Positions 28,901 to 43,900 of a stretch of DNA of 64,000 nucleotides are shown one piece after another; position 1 is the first letter of the stretch; each line of letters opens with the position of its first letter. Position numbers and translations under genes: made by a program. The notes under the pieces were generated by a model, which saw nothing but the letters and a program-made list of their open reading frames with translations, was not told where the DNA came from and did no database searches. Source of the DNA: Epiperipatus broadwayi (Eukaryota; Onychophora; Udeonychophora; Euonychophora; Peripatidae); NCBI GenBank assembly GCA_028023455.1, contig JAQFVV010000072.1:458501-522500 (forward strand). The letters are read 5' to 3'.

Positions 28901-31900
28901 TATGCATATATGTACAATAAAAGGTTTTTTGCTAAAAAGTGTTCAAAGTGGAGTGGATAAATTGTATTTATATAAGATACAACAACAAAATAAAGGAAGT
29001 GGTCAATTTGGTAATATTTATTATTTACCTAAATTAATAACATTTAATCGTTATTTCAATCAATTAATTTTCAATTTTACAGAAAAATAAAGTATATACA
29101 AAACCAAATCACAATTAATTTTGATACATTACTTACCCATATTTTCAATAATTAGTAAATGCATTAAAAATGTAATATTCAATCTATAAAACCAAACAAT
29201 ACTTAAGTGTGATCGATTATTTATCAATTTTACATAGAAAATAAAATAAAATTTATAAAAAAATCACAATTAATATTTATAACCTACTTACAGACATATA
29301 TCCCATGCCACCAAGGATCTGAATAGCTTCATCAACAACATACCATGCGGCTTCCTACCAAAATGGTTTTAAAAAAAGAAAAAGCATTACAATAATTTGT
29401 TATAAATCAGATTCAATAATTTAAATTGACATTAATAATCAATAGCAATTCGAGTAGAGGAAATAGATAACCACCATTCTGTCATTAATTATTCAAACTA
29501 TCATTACATTATGAGTTATATTCTATTATCAAAATTAAAAAGATAAAATTTACGAAGTGACTAATATAACGACAATCAAAATTAATCTAAAATTAGTATC
29601 TATTTAGATTCAGTACTTCATAAACTTTTTCTGTGTCAACATGCTTTTAAAAATTGCAATTCTTCAATATAAAGATATATAAATAAATCATTTACCGAAG
29701 AATAAACTTTACTAATCGCAGCCTCAATCTGAAATTCTGTAGCTCCCTGATCCATATTTGATGAAACCACATAGGCCATACTCTAAATCATAATTAAATC
29801 ATTACTCATTAAGATAAAAAAAAAAATAGATTCATAAGAAGTGTAACAATTGATTAAAAAACAAAGATTAATTAACTATAAATTTAGCTTTAAATTAATA
29901 AATAAATCAAAATATTGGCTATAATTATTTAGTTATATTTTCCCAACATTACATACACCATTTCAAACTCTGCTTTATGTTGAAATCAAAAACTATTATA
30001 CGTAATTTCAAGAAAACAATATTTTTTTTTTTTAAAGTAAGGAATAATAACAATTTTTTTTAAAAAAAGGAATAATAACAATTTAATAATGAAGTATTGC
30101 AATTATAAGAAACAAATTATAAAAACCACAAAAAAAAAAATACACAACTGTTGATGGTATAAATAATTTATATGATCAATTGCTAAGGTCATGTAACATT
30201 TGAGCACCCAAATGGCGAGATGAACATAACAGTTCCATTTAATTAACAACCTAAAATTTTTATACTTAATTAAGAATCAATCTTGATCAGTTACTCGGAT
30301 CATGTGACATTTGAGCTCACAAATCATATGATGAGTACAACAGCTCCATTTAATTAACAAACTAATAGCTTTTTTAATACTTAATTGAGAACCAATCTTG
30401 AAATATGATTTGCTAATCTATTATTGCAATAAACCACACAAGACATTCTTAGTTGAAGAAATAATAATTCTGTATAATATTGTTATGTGCTGTGGCTTCT
30501 CCTTTATTAAAGTCAGGAATCTCTCAGCCACTATACCCAGAGAAACCTGTTAGCAACTTTACCTTCCCTTTCTATTCCCCATACTAAGTTTTTTCCATAT
30601 TTTTCTCTATCTTGCTCCATCCCATTTCCACAACATCATCTTTGTACACTCTGTAGCCTTTATATCTAGATCCGCCTTATCTTTTTTCAAACACAGGATA
30701 AAAACTAAGAGCCCACTTTCTGTATAATCACTTTGTTTATATTTATTCTCCCACGACTTCATTATTATCCATATTAGCACAGATTCTTTCAAGAATTATT
30801 GAATACTTTGCTTCCAGCCAGAGATGAATGGGAAAAGAAATTCGATGTGATTTTAGAGAATCAGGAAAAAACAAAAAGATCAAGTTGTGATACAGATTTG
30901 AAGATGGAATTTTTCATTTAAATCGATTAAAGGCAAAAAAAAAAGAACTTCTTGGATTCTGGATTTACAATAATCTGATGATTGTGTTATTTTTGCAAGT
31001 TCAAAAGACGATTTACAGAATGTACTTAATATTTTGAATGCAAAATATAAAGATTTTGATTTGTTAATTAATATTCAAAAAACTCATGTTGTTATCTTCA
31101 TCATCTTCAGGATGTAAACCAGTTTAAATATCTTGGTAGTTATAAAAGAAGAAAGATAGAATTAGAGGTCGGGGTACTACCCAAACTCCAATCTGCTGCT
31201 ACTGCTTTTAATAGAAAGAGAATCCCATCATAGCAAAATAACTATTGTAACAAAGTTAGTAGTATATACAGCTATTATTTTGCCTAATTTATTGTGTGGG
31301 AAGGAGGCTAGAACACTCTATCAGCACAATATAACGACATTAGAAAAGTTTTATTTAAGGATGTTCCATAATATTCTAAAAATACAATGGCAAAATCATA
31401 AAACCAATCATTACGTTTGTTCTTCAAAATTACTGGATATGATATCATAAAGTCCACTATTGTAAATCACACCTTTTCTGGATTGGACATGCAAAATGAA
31501 CGAACAATACAAGACTTCCTAAAAGTGTTTTAGATCAACTTTAGCATGGTTTTTTCAAAAATACTCTAAAATAAAATGTTGATTGGTTTCCATTGGGAAG
31601 ATATGGCAGAGAATTGGAGAGCTATAATTAGATATTGCATTAAAGTATTTCAGAAAGAAATCTTTTCTGCTAAAGAAATTAAAAAGACAACATCACAAAA
31701 TATCAAGTAAACAGGAAAATGGACCAGCATATTCTATATGTGGACATATTTGCAGTTTACAGATTGGTTTGCATAATCTTTGCAAAACTCATTTCTAGAG
31801 TAGTTTTTATTTTTGTTTTTCTCTCCTTTACTTTCTTTTTGGATACTGTCCATTCTCATTTATGAGTGGCTGTTTATTATTTTATTATTGCAATTTATTA

Positions 31901-34900
31901 ATCACCATCTTTAAACCACTTTTGGGCTTTTATTTTTATCAATAAAAACTTGAAATTCAAGATAAAACTAATATAAATGAGCTACTGGTAGCCATCCTTA
32001 ATTTTCTTTTTTTGACCATCAAGCTGGTAGCTTGAAATTCAAAACACCTTTTAAGGTTTTGAATCTAAGAAAACCTACTTCTATAATTAAATAGATCTCG
32101 TGCTAACTGTAGGAAGCTTTTATCTGTGCACAGCTAATTTCAAAAATACAGAATAAAAGTATGATTAAGAAGTTTACATATACTTACATTGATAACATCA
32201 TTTTCTATTGTATTTTTTGGGGGATTGCTGATTGAATATTTGTATGAATTTAAAACACAGAGTTAGCAACAAAAAGCGGTCCTGCATAAAATTCCACATT
32301 GACTTGAATTAAACCGAGTTTACAATTCCCAATTTAAAAAAAAAAGCATCCCTAAATTATGTATATATATTTAATAATAGAATTGATCACCTCCGTAACA
32401 TAATGAACCATTGCCATCCTGGCTATCTTTTCCTGAATGGATCCATACACTTCTAATTTCCTGCCAAATTGTGTTCTATTTGTGCAATGCTCTACCTAAA
32501 ACAAAATAAGTTATAAATAATATGATTAACAGAAAACAATGAACGATAGAAAAAAATTTAACAGTTACGCAAAGTTTTACAATTTACATAAATGGTAATG
32601 GCTTAATTAAGTTTACTACTTACTTCTAAATCTAATTAAACTGGTTTACAGATTGAAGTAATAAAAAAAAAATTATGTTAAATGTATCAAAATTTTCTAA
32701 TTAATTTAATACTTTAATCTCACATCAAGAGTACTACTAACATAATGCTCGTTATTTCCGTATTACAAGAAAAGTTCACTAAATTATGATGATGATAAAG
32801 GAAGGGTAAGAGGTGGAGGAGGAGGAAAGAAAAGAAGAGGAAAAAAAAAAAAAAAGTGAAATCTATATTCTGGGATAAAGATACTCTATTATATCCATTC
32901 CATACTATATAGGCTTAAAATATATATAAATGAATACTCCAACCTTCTTTTTAAAATTTGATTTTTATATGATCATTATAAAAATATAATTACACACCAA
33001 CATTTCAACTATTTTATAATATAGTCTTTTTCAAGGAAAACTGAAAAATAAAAATACAAATATATAATAATAAATATAAATATCACATATTCCAAACAAG
33101 TCCAGAAATTAAAAAATGCTTAAAAATATTCTTTACATCTCACCCTTTCTATTACAAACAATCTCAAAACTTTATCAAATTTTTTTATATTTATATACCC
33201 ATCCAAAAATACTCTAAAAACATTTAATTAACAAATCCGTTAGTTTCTTTTTTTTTTGTTAATTAAATGTTTTTAGCGTATTTTTGGATGGGTATATAAA
33301 TGTGAAAAAAATTGATGAAAGTTTTGAGACTTATTAGAGAAAGAGTGAGAGGTAAGAGTATTTTTTAGCATTTTTTAATTTTTGGATTTATTTGGAATAT
33401 GTGATATTTATATTTATTATTATATATTTGTACTTTTATTTTTCAGTTTTCCTTGAAAAAACTATATTATAAAATAGTCAAAATACTGATGTGTAGTTAT
33501 ATTTTTATAATAGTCATATAAAAATCAAGTTTTAAAAAGAAGTTTGGTCTATTCATTTATATATACTGAAAGTTATGAACTATTTTTGAAAAAAAAATTA
33601 TGTAGATGATATTTTATATTCATAAATATAGACTTAAGTGAATCAATGGCTATTGATAAGATTCTAGATAATATTGCTAATGATGTATAAAATGAATTAT
33701 TTTGTAAACTGTGTATCAGAATACCAAAGAGATTCATGCCAAGTTTAATAACCAATCTTGTCAGAAAAATGGCTAAATAATTCTTATTTTAGAGGATCAA
33801 TTTATTGATAATAAATATTACATTTTTTAGAAATAATCACACACTTGATCAAGGGATAAATAGAGTATTTATAGTACTAAAAAAAAGAAACAATTTATAA
33901 TGAAATTATTATTTAGTTTAGATATTAATAAATTTGGTAACTTTTAGATTATGAAGCATCTTAATCACATTGTATTAAGACAATTGCATTTGGCATTGGC
34001 AACTAAAAAGAATAGTCTTTTGTAAAAATAAGTTTAATATTCTATCCTCTTTTCAGAAATAAAAATGACTATTCAGAATGTAAAAAAAAGTCAATAACTT
34101 TTGGAGTTCATCAACCACCAGATATGACATACTCGAATTTTGCGTGTAATAGTTTCACTAACATACTTGATTTAGTCTTGATTAATTTTGATTCTATCAA
34201 CTGTAAGATAGAATCATCATTAATTCCTGAGAATTATCATCCATGATTAGAATTTCTACAAATATGAATTTTATTAAAACAGTCAAAATGAGGTAATTAA
34301 AATTATAATCAAAAGAGATAATTTAAGCCTTTACTATTAAGTACTAGCTGAAAAGACATTTGTTTCCTAAAATAATACTGACAAAACAGTAACCGCTTCT
34401 ATGGAGCTACAATAAAGATCACAGATATCATTATACCAATCTAATAGAAATGTGAATAAATATTTTCTCTGGTTTTCTAATAGACTTATATTAATTATGA
34501 AAAGAAAATTCACTTACCATAAATTGCAATAAAAAACCAAACAAACCAAATCAGTAATTTATTGTAATATTTTTATAAATAAGGAATAACTCCTCGAAGC
34601 ATCCACTTTAAATTTCTGTACACTCTCCCGTAAGAATCGACTTTAAAAGTATAAGTATACGCTTATGCTTAGAGTTTATTTCTATATAAACCAGTCTTTT
34701 CTCATTATGCTTAAGTCAGAGCTTCAATCTATTGAGTGCCTGAGATAATTTATAATAATTTTATTAATTTTTGGAAATTGTTTAAAAGAGAAGATAAAAT
34801 CTGTCTGCATTTGTATTTCAGTTTGAACAGAAGTATAAAACGTTTTTAGTTCTTTATTCAAAATAATTGTTTTTCAGTTTACGACATTAGTATCATTAGT

Positions 34901-37900
34901 TGTTAGGCATTGTAAGTTTATAGATATTAATCAATTCTTTCATTTCAAATACTATTTTTTCTTTTTCTTTTCTAAACTTAGTTCCAGCCTCAGTAGTTAT
35001 CAATATATAAAGACCAAATATGATTTCTTTTCCAAAACTTGTTTCCTTACTGTTTTAATGTTCACATTAAATTTATTTACAAGACTGAATATGATAATGA
35101 AACCAATATAGGAAAGAAATAAAATGTTTTCCTTTTTACATAGTAATAACTATAGATATAATTCAATTAAATAAAATATCAAACGAAAAGGTAGTCGATG
35201 TTATTAAAGATATAAAAAATTAGTTTTTAATAATGATATTCCTATTTTATTATTAAAGATTTGCTATTTTATGTATATGCGATGTCTTTACTAATATTTT
35301 TCTACAAATATATAAAGCATCTATAATTGATATGAAAGAAACTTTGCAAAAATGATCAAAATAATTACAAGCAATATCAATACAAAATAAAACATCAAAA
35401 ACTTTTGAAAGATGTGTGTATAATTCTGTTATTACAAATCAAGAGATGTAGTGTCAGTTTTCAGCACAGATTCTTTCCCCAAAATGATAAATGGAAGTAA
35501 ATCTTATTATAACATATGATCTTTTGTAATTCAATTGTTACTAATTTTCTTCTTTTCTGAGTCAACGTAATATCTGGTAAAATGAAAATACACACAGAAA
35601 AGGTAGATATTTAATAATATTTAACTTTATTACTGCTTAGCATGCTTTCAATATATTTTTACTAAATCATATTCATGGCATATAGTGGTGTGATTAAATG
35701 GTTCTTTATATCAATGTTTAATTAACTGTTCATGTATTCAATTTTAATTTAAAATTTAAATTTGAATATTTAAATAGCCCACTTCTTTGAAATGGGTACA
35801 CTTGTTTCATATATAATAAAACAAGAGCTGTTCTTCATTCTGGTGAAAGATTAAATAATCAGTGGTTAGAAGATGAAGTATATTTTAAATCCCATTTTTC
35901 AGAATGATATTTAGCTTTTGATTTATTAATGAGGCAGGAGATTCAAAGCTGAAAATAATGTGGTTATGTATTTAGCAATCACCTTTAACTCCAATTTACT
36001 ATTCGCGCTAACAGACAGAAAATTCAAATCACTCTATAAAATTTTGAATCAAAGCTAATCTGCTTAAACAGTTATATAGATAATTCCTGATCAGTAATAA
36101 TATATATCATTATCTCAGGTAAAGAAATAAGCAATTTATTATTATTATACGATCATAAAGTTAATACTATAAATGAGCAAATTTATCTAAACGTGACATT
36201 TTCTGATACCAAAAAAACATTTGTCATGGCAAATCACAACATTTTAGTATTTTAATTAAGGATTGTTTAGAAGTCTCCTCCCCATTTTTACAAATATCTA
36301 AATCTTTAACTCAATTATGTTAACAGTTTCAAAGCATCCGATATCTACTAGTATAAAAATGGAGATTCTCAAGGAACCATTCTTAGACATGTTTTATTTT
36401 CTCTATAAACCTACAATATAGAAGAAATTGTTAAAAGTTCAATTTTCAGATGAGACAAAGTTATTTTTAGTATTGACAACTTATTCAAGATTGCAAAAGA
36501 AAATAAATAACTTTACGATTTAATGCAAAATAAATCAAATGATTGCTAATGGTGATTATTTTATATTTATCTGGCAAAGGTAGGATAAAAGATTTGAGAA
36601 ATCTGGTTTAGTAATGACGGATTGTTTTCAACACACTTATGAAACTATTTCAAAACCCAATAGGATTATTAGAATCATCGCTAAATCAAGAAAGTTTTTA
36701 TAAAAGCATGCATTCATTTTTTATATAATACTTGTTTCTCACAGGATCACCATTCTGGTTTGCACTGAGTGGCGCTACTATATGGAGAGTTATGCCTCTG
36801 TGAATACTTGTTCCTACAATTATTTACTGCTTTTCTGTTTGCAATTTGGATACAAAATATTTTGATAATGGATTGTAAAATTTTAGGTACATAAATTTTC
36901 AATTACTTGCCGGTGGTCAGACATATTTTGTGAAAAGAAAAATGCTGAACAACCATATTAAGAAAATTTCTCTTAGTTAAAATAGATATTTCGGAACTTA
37001 CTGATAATACTATCTATAGAATCATTAATAAAACAAAGATACAACCAAAATTATTACAAAAATTCAGTCATATATTAGATTATTTATATTGTATATGAAG
37101 TCATTTATAAATCTCGATTAATTCAATTTAGAACTGTATGATTTTTTATTGAAATATAATATCTAGTAAAATGAAAATACATACAGAAAAGATAGCTTTT
37201 TAATGGTGCTTTATATCAATGTTTAATTAATTGTTCACATATTCAATTTTAATTTAAAATTTAAATTTGAATATTTAAATAACTCATTTCTTTGAAATGG
37301 GTACACTTGTTTCTTTTTTGTTAGTAGAAAAACAGTCACCGCCTATTGCACACGCTTCTTTAATCTTCTGCTTTTTATCCTCTCTCTCTGTGTATACCAT
37401 CTCTGTTTTTGCTAGCTCGAATCTATGAACAGTTTTCTGCTTGTGGTCTGTAAATATTGAAGTGTGTTCTTTGTTTCTGAGGGCTTTATTGTATAAATAT
37501 CTATGCTGGGCAACTTTTGTTGACAAATTGGTCCTCAACTCCCCATAATATGCAGTATTGCAAGCTGATTAGCTGCACTTAATTCTATAGACTACTTAAT
37601 ATGCAGATTCGTTTGGTATAGTGTCTTTAGAGTTATTGATTAATTGGTTAAGTGATGGAGCGGTTCGAAAGTTTAGTAACAATTTTTAATATAAACAAAT
37701 CCTTGATTTGGTAAATGCTACACTTCATACAAATAGATTGTTATTAATCTGTTATTATATGCTTAATTAATAAATCAAGGATCCTTCATTATCAAGATCA
37801 TTATTTGTATTATTATTATTATTATTATAATTCAAAATTTCTGCATGAAGAATAACAGTATTTAAATAACAAATCTAAGCATCATGAGTTATTTAGCATT

Positions 37901-40900
37901 CATTTAAATACATAAAAACACCACTGAGAAATAAAGGGATACCTAGATGGCATCACAAGCAGACTTCTGTAACTAGTTTCTGGTTAATTGACATTCTTTT
38001 GAGTATGATCACCAAAACACCATATGATCATAGTGTCGAAGTGACATGACTACATAGCTACAGAAATAAATAAGTTTTTTTTAATTACTATTAACCAATT
38101 ATTTTACAAAATGACTTACTGCTTTTTTTATACATGTGGTCATAGTTCCAGTCAAGCACGCTGCCATACCAAATCTTCCATTATTTAAAATATTCATGGC
38201 AACTTTAAAACCTTCACCTTCCTCTATAAAAAAAAAAAGATGTATTAATAATATAAAAAAAAATCATAGTTAAACTCTTTGTCAAAACCAAATGAATTAA
38301 CACTATTTCAAAAAGATGATTTGAGATACATATAAAATTTACAAATGTTATAACTCATAGCTGAGAGTGAAAAGAATCTATGTTGAACAGATTGGAGAAA
38401 AGATGTATGGAATATGAAATGAAGATTAGTGATAAGAAGACCAAGTGTTTCAGATAGATTGCAAGCTAAACATCACAAGCTGTTAAAACAGCACCAATTT
38501 CTCCATGCCACCCAATGCAAGGCCACTAGATTGTTGCATTAGATCCAAAGATCTAGGTACAGTGCTCTCAGATCCAGGCTCCTCAATGATGAAAGCCACA
38601 AGCTAGAAATTAGTTTGGGGATATTGCAAGAGTAGGCAATTAGATAGGGATTTATGTACAAATCTTCTAGCAACCATTGATTACTATGACTTGCACTGGG
38701 TGGCACTACTATATGGAATATTGGATGCGAGTTAATTTATGATAATAGTAAGGAAAGTAGTTTATTATTTAAGGCTCGAATGGGATCTTTAGCAACAAGA
38801 GAATATACATGTAAATGGAAAACCATGGATAATTTAGTGTGCAAATTGTGTAAGGAAGGTATAGAAAATATTAGGCATCTGTTGATTGAATGTAAATGCT
38901 TGAAACAGATAACGAAGTTATGGGAGAATAGGCATGAACAAAGTGACAATACAGAAAGTGAGTTAGTAGTTTTCATGTTGGGTTTGCGAAGAGATAAGGG
39001 GGATTTAGATATAAAGGCCATAGAGTTGACAAAGATTATGTTGTGGAAATGGGATGGGGCAGAATATGGGAAGACTTAAGAGTGGGGAATGGAGAATAAA
39101 ATGGCTAACAGGTTTATCTGGGCATAATTGCTGAGATATTCTTGACTTCGTTTAAGGAGAAGCCAAAATACATCACATCACATCACATTACTGTTTCAAG
39201 ATTACAAATTGTTATTCATGGTAAATATAGTTCAACAGGTGAATGGATTTAAATATTTGCATAGTTGATCGGTTGAGGATGGAAGAAGTGAAGATGAATA
39301 GTTTAAAGAGGAATATTTTGAAGGAAATGAAAATTAAAAAAAAAGTATGAAGAAAAATGACCTTGCTGGAAGATATAAGAGATGGTAAGAGATATGCTGA
39401 ATATTTGAGCAATGAATAGAACAGAATGGAGAAATTAATGACTATTCTCTGGACCTGTCCATAGGATAGAGCTCTATTTATTTATACTGTAAAGTAAAAA
39501 TATAATAAATCTTCATGGTTTTCTTTCAAGAATTTATTTTTATCAGTGAATCAAGAATAAATTAAATAGATTTTCTAACAACTTTCTTCAAATTTTATCC
39601 AACAAATTAATCTGGTAAAATATTATAACAACATCCACCTTTCTTGAAATTAGCATCATTTTTCCTGCTACCAAATTTATAGGAAGAATCTTTTTATTAA
39701 AAATTACAAACTTTACATTTAATATTTATCGTTCCAATAATTTTTTTTATAGGTAAGAGCATTTTCATTATACAGAAGTTAAAACAATTTGGGTAATAGT
39801 CGGCCATTAAGTCCTATAATCTAAATACAAGTGATTGTTCTAGTTATTACAACTAGCTTTATTTAATATATTTAACTTACTCCAAAACACAGAATAAAAA
39901 GTGAAATAAATCTAAGTTTTGGACATTAAGTATTTAAGTCTACATTTAATTATCAATCCCTTTTTAGATAACTTAAAGATGAAAGGTTGTTATAAAGAAC
40001 TGTTTCATTAATTCTTATTTCATGCTCTAATACTTTTAATTAATATCTTTTTTAAAAAAACCTCGATTTACCATACTATAAATCCTTCAAATCTAGAATA
40101 TTAAATCTCCAAACTAAAAATCCAGATAACTTACAATAGAAATTACAAGTTTTGCTCAAGCTTTCTATAACAAAACCATATCAAAGATGATTACTAAAAT
40201 CTCATCTAATATCATACTATTAGAAGAATGTGCAAAGCATACTTAAAATATAAGCCTTTTATTTTTCTCACATTTTGAAATATCTAAAAATATTTCAAGA
40301 GATTAAGTAGTTAAATGAAAAAAAATTAGGTTCAACGTATATTAATAAAACTGTTTGACAAAAAGGAAAAGCATACTTTTTATCATGTTGCCATGAATGT
40401 ATGAGTATGTACATGAAAAAGAATTATTATAAAATATCTATGTAAATAACTAATCCTTTGCATATCTGTAACATTAGATTCCATGCTATGACATGGTTAT
40501 CAAAATTCGCAGATGGTAGCTAACTATATATCATGCATTTTTAACACACACATATACAGTACAATCATATTCACCATGTATATATCAATTTGTATTAATA
40601 CCTATAATAAAATTTTATTAAAAGTTATAGTGTCAAAATATCAAAAAGAATAAAAGATAAATCAACTATCATTAGCAATAAAATTAATACATATCTTTTT
40701 TTTTAAAAAAAAATATATTTTCCTTCCTTATATATATATATATTTTTGAAAGATAAATGAAAGATTTAAGGCGATAAAATTGTTTATTATTTGTTAATAG
40801 AAAAAAATAAATAAATGGAAATTAGATAAAGACTAAGTGACTTTATCCTCTCTTCTTTCTTTTTGTAAAATTAGAGTAATAAAATTGTCCTCCTGTCCCT

Positions 40901-43900
40901 TTTTTTAAAGTGACTTTAAAAACAACTAATAACAAATGATTTTCTTGGAAAAAAAATAAAACTTACTATGTAATATATAGGGTATATGAGCACAGACTTT
41001 CACACGACCCACCAGTCTCTACTCTATCTCATAACACTGATACACTTGAACACATGATATTTTTGATTCTTCTTCCTCATTCTTTTTATGATGAAAATGA
41101 TTGATGAAATGAAAAAGATAATTAATTTTAATTAGAAAATTGAAACAATTTAATGAAAAAAGATTTTGTCAGATAATTATTTAAAATATTAATGCTTGCA
41201 ACACTCAGAAATTGCACTGTGAATTAAAAAATTAAAATTTAGAAATTAAAATTTAGAAATTAAAAACTCTTTTTGAAACAAGAATAATGAAAGAGCAAAT
41301 ATGGGGAACAACTCTACATTGTGATTTAGATAGAAAACATGATCTATTTCTAATAAAAACAATACTAACAAAAGACTTCTCAGAATCAATTAGTCTGCCT
41401 TTTACCATAATTCTAATATGCATCATAATGTATAAAATTAACATTTAAATAATATAATAGTTCTATTCAATGCAACAATTAACTTTAAAAAAATGGAATG
41501 CAGATTCATTCCATACTTATTTTAAAAACTGCCATTTTCTTTATAATTTAATATGATATATTTATAAATATAGATTACCTCCTAATCTATTTTCCACTGG
41601 AATCTTCACATTATCAAAATAAAGTTCAGCTGTATTTGATGCTTTAATGCCCATTTTCTTTTCAGGTGGACCACTAAAAATATATAATTTTTAATGATTA
41701 TGAAATATTATATTGTATTCTAAAATTACAAATTTAATGTTTATTTTTTTACAAGATTTATTGTTTTATTAAAATATATCTCAATGAAACTGTAAGGATT
41801 TTTCATTCTAGTACATGCGCTGTACTATTTTTATATTAACTCAATAATATCTTATTGAGTATCAAGGAAATGCTCAAACTAAGACACAAGATAGTGAAGC
41901 TGTATATATACAGCCTTATATATTTGTGCTTTCACTACTCATTGTTTAACTACTGACCCTAAAGTCAACCACAGTGAATTGATATTAAAATAAATTGTAA
42001 ATAATTAATGAAATTTATATGTACATAATTTAGATATATATAATTATTATAGATGAAAAATTAAAATAAAAGAAAAGATTTTAAAATAAAATAAATAAAT
42101 TATTGCACCAGCAAATAAAGAAGTTAGCTAATGTAATTTGTATAAGACCAAAATAGATTAAGTAAAAATTTAACTTAAGATCCATTAAAGAGAAAATGAT
42201 GAAATATAAAATCGATTATTTGTCATCTAAACAAGAGTGTAATATCATATGATGCTTTTAAGAAGTTGTAAACAATGGAAGCATTGGTAGACTTCAATTA
42301 ATTAATTAATGCAAAAAAAAAAGAGGTAAAAAGGGTATAAATACTAAAGTTCTTGTTTGTTCTGGATAATCCCGTCACATAATGGATATGTAAATTTTTA
42401 AGTTATGTTCGAGTAGAGAAGTTTGACTCCGCTATCCCGTCACATAATGGATATGTAAATTTTTAAGTTATGTTCGAGTAGAGAAGTTTGACTCCGCCCT
42501 CCCGTTAGTCCATTCTCAGAAGGGTGTCCTAGAGATGAAGGCCAGCCAAAGAACCAAGGACCATGCCTGAAGACTGCCTATTTTTGCTGCCTGGAACAAA
42601 AAAAGAAAAACCTGTCTAAATGGAAACATGAGTACCGATGTCCATGATGCAGACCTTAACACCTGTCAAGAGTGAACAAAAGCATTATGAGGTCTCCAGT
42701 ATGAACTCTTAATTCGCCACCCTTATAAAGCATAATCCATATAAGCGCTTCTTAGTTACCGGTAACTTTTATCTTTGTCATTTTTTTTATTACTGTTCTG
42801 GTTAATTTTATCTATAATGCAGCATTTAAGCCAACATTATATATATTAATTAATTTTACCTTATGTATTCTAACGATCAATTAAGTTTCTTTTTTTTTTA
42901 TCTTGTTATATATATTTACATATTGTTAGCGTACCTACAAAATCAACAAATGTTATTTATTATTTCATTGTTAATGTGAAATATATGTATATAAGTGAGA
43001 AGTTGGATGATAAGAGTTTAAAAATGAATTAAACCTTTTTTTTTTTATTTTTCCCTCAACCCGCTATATAAGATGGAACTCATTACTAAATAATTTTTAA
43101 AAAGTTATTTTCACTCTAAAAGATTTTTCATCCACATTCTCCCACATTTATTTTTATTAAATGTTTCTTTTTTAAAGAGAAAGAGAATACATTGCTAGTT
43201 ATTTATTTATACATAGTTAAACCCTAGATACATTATTTAATTACACCTGATTTGAATAATTTGCATCTGTTGGTTTAAATAAATTGAGCATCGTTATTAG
43301 AACTATCTATCTATAGCTTTGAAAATGAAGGCATCGTTCCTTCGAAAGCGCTAAGTATAGAAATAAATAGAATAATATAAATATATTGAGTTTTAGTGTG
43401 GAGATATTACCATAAAATATCTGATCTTATTACATATATAAACCAAACATTTAGTTATTTAATAGTTACATTTATAAAACGGTATGGATTCTACAATTCG
43501 GAATAAATTTACATTAAAATATTTTATAGAAGTATGCAAATATAAGGCAAGATTGGATTTTTTTGTTAAATGTAGGGAACATAAAGTTTTCCCGTAATTT
43601 TGCAATGTGAAATTAAATCGTTCGATACACAACAGAGAGGCTATTACTAAGCAGGTTCAAGCTTTAATATTAAGTAGAGTTATTCTGGAATGTGGAAAGG
43701 AGCTGTCATCTGCAAATAATAGGAAGAGCACAATTCTCAGCATTGGAGAACCACCTCAATACATTGTTGAGAAAAGCAATAAGATGAGCAATGGATTGGA
43801 GAAAAAGTTTGATAAGAAGTTTCAGTTTTTGGCTAACAAACAAAACGTGAGGATACATCCAGACAGCCAGCAAGGTTATGTAAATCTAACCAATGTCAAC

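Larger units (their letters stand above)
28741..28971. mobile_element. Near-perfect 230-bp palindrome (fold-back element)
   Basis: The arms meet at about 28856 with almost no loop. Left aatttatccattctactttg..gaacacttttcagcaa..ccttttattgtacatatatg pairs with its complement through 28971. Each arm has one hammerhead-like hairpin, at 28815-28842 (minus) and 28862-28889 (plus). High arm identity implies a recent origin or arm-to-arm gene conversion. The overlapping open frames at 28775-29090 are by-products of the repeat. Confidence 0.85.
34070..36640 (+). mobile_element. Very degenerate CR1-like LINE (endonuclease end and RT pieces)
   Basis: At 34085-34250 the plus strand reads [20 protein letters not shown] then IPENYHP, like the LDLVLTN ... 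V..PIG.SDH end of an APE-type endonuclease. At 36355-36480 it reads [16 protein letters not shown] then a decayed ADDTKLF, the RT VPQGSVLGPLLF block. Stops throughout. A Penelope 3' fragment (35567-35812) sits inside it. Confidence 0.55.

Noticed and set aside
28775-29090. Two overlapping plus-strand open frames
   Set aside because: They are produced by the palindromic arms; the translation is a mirrored repeat, not a protein family.
38737-39021. 94-codon minus-strand open frame
   Set aside because: Antisense shadow of LINE-C copy 2.
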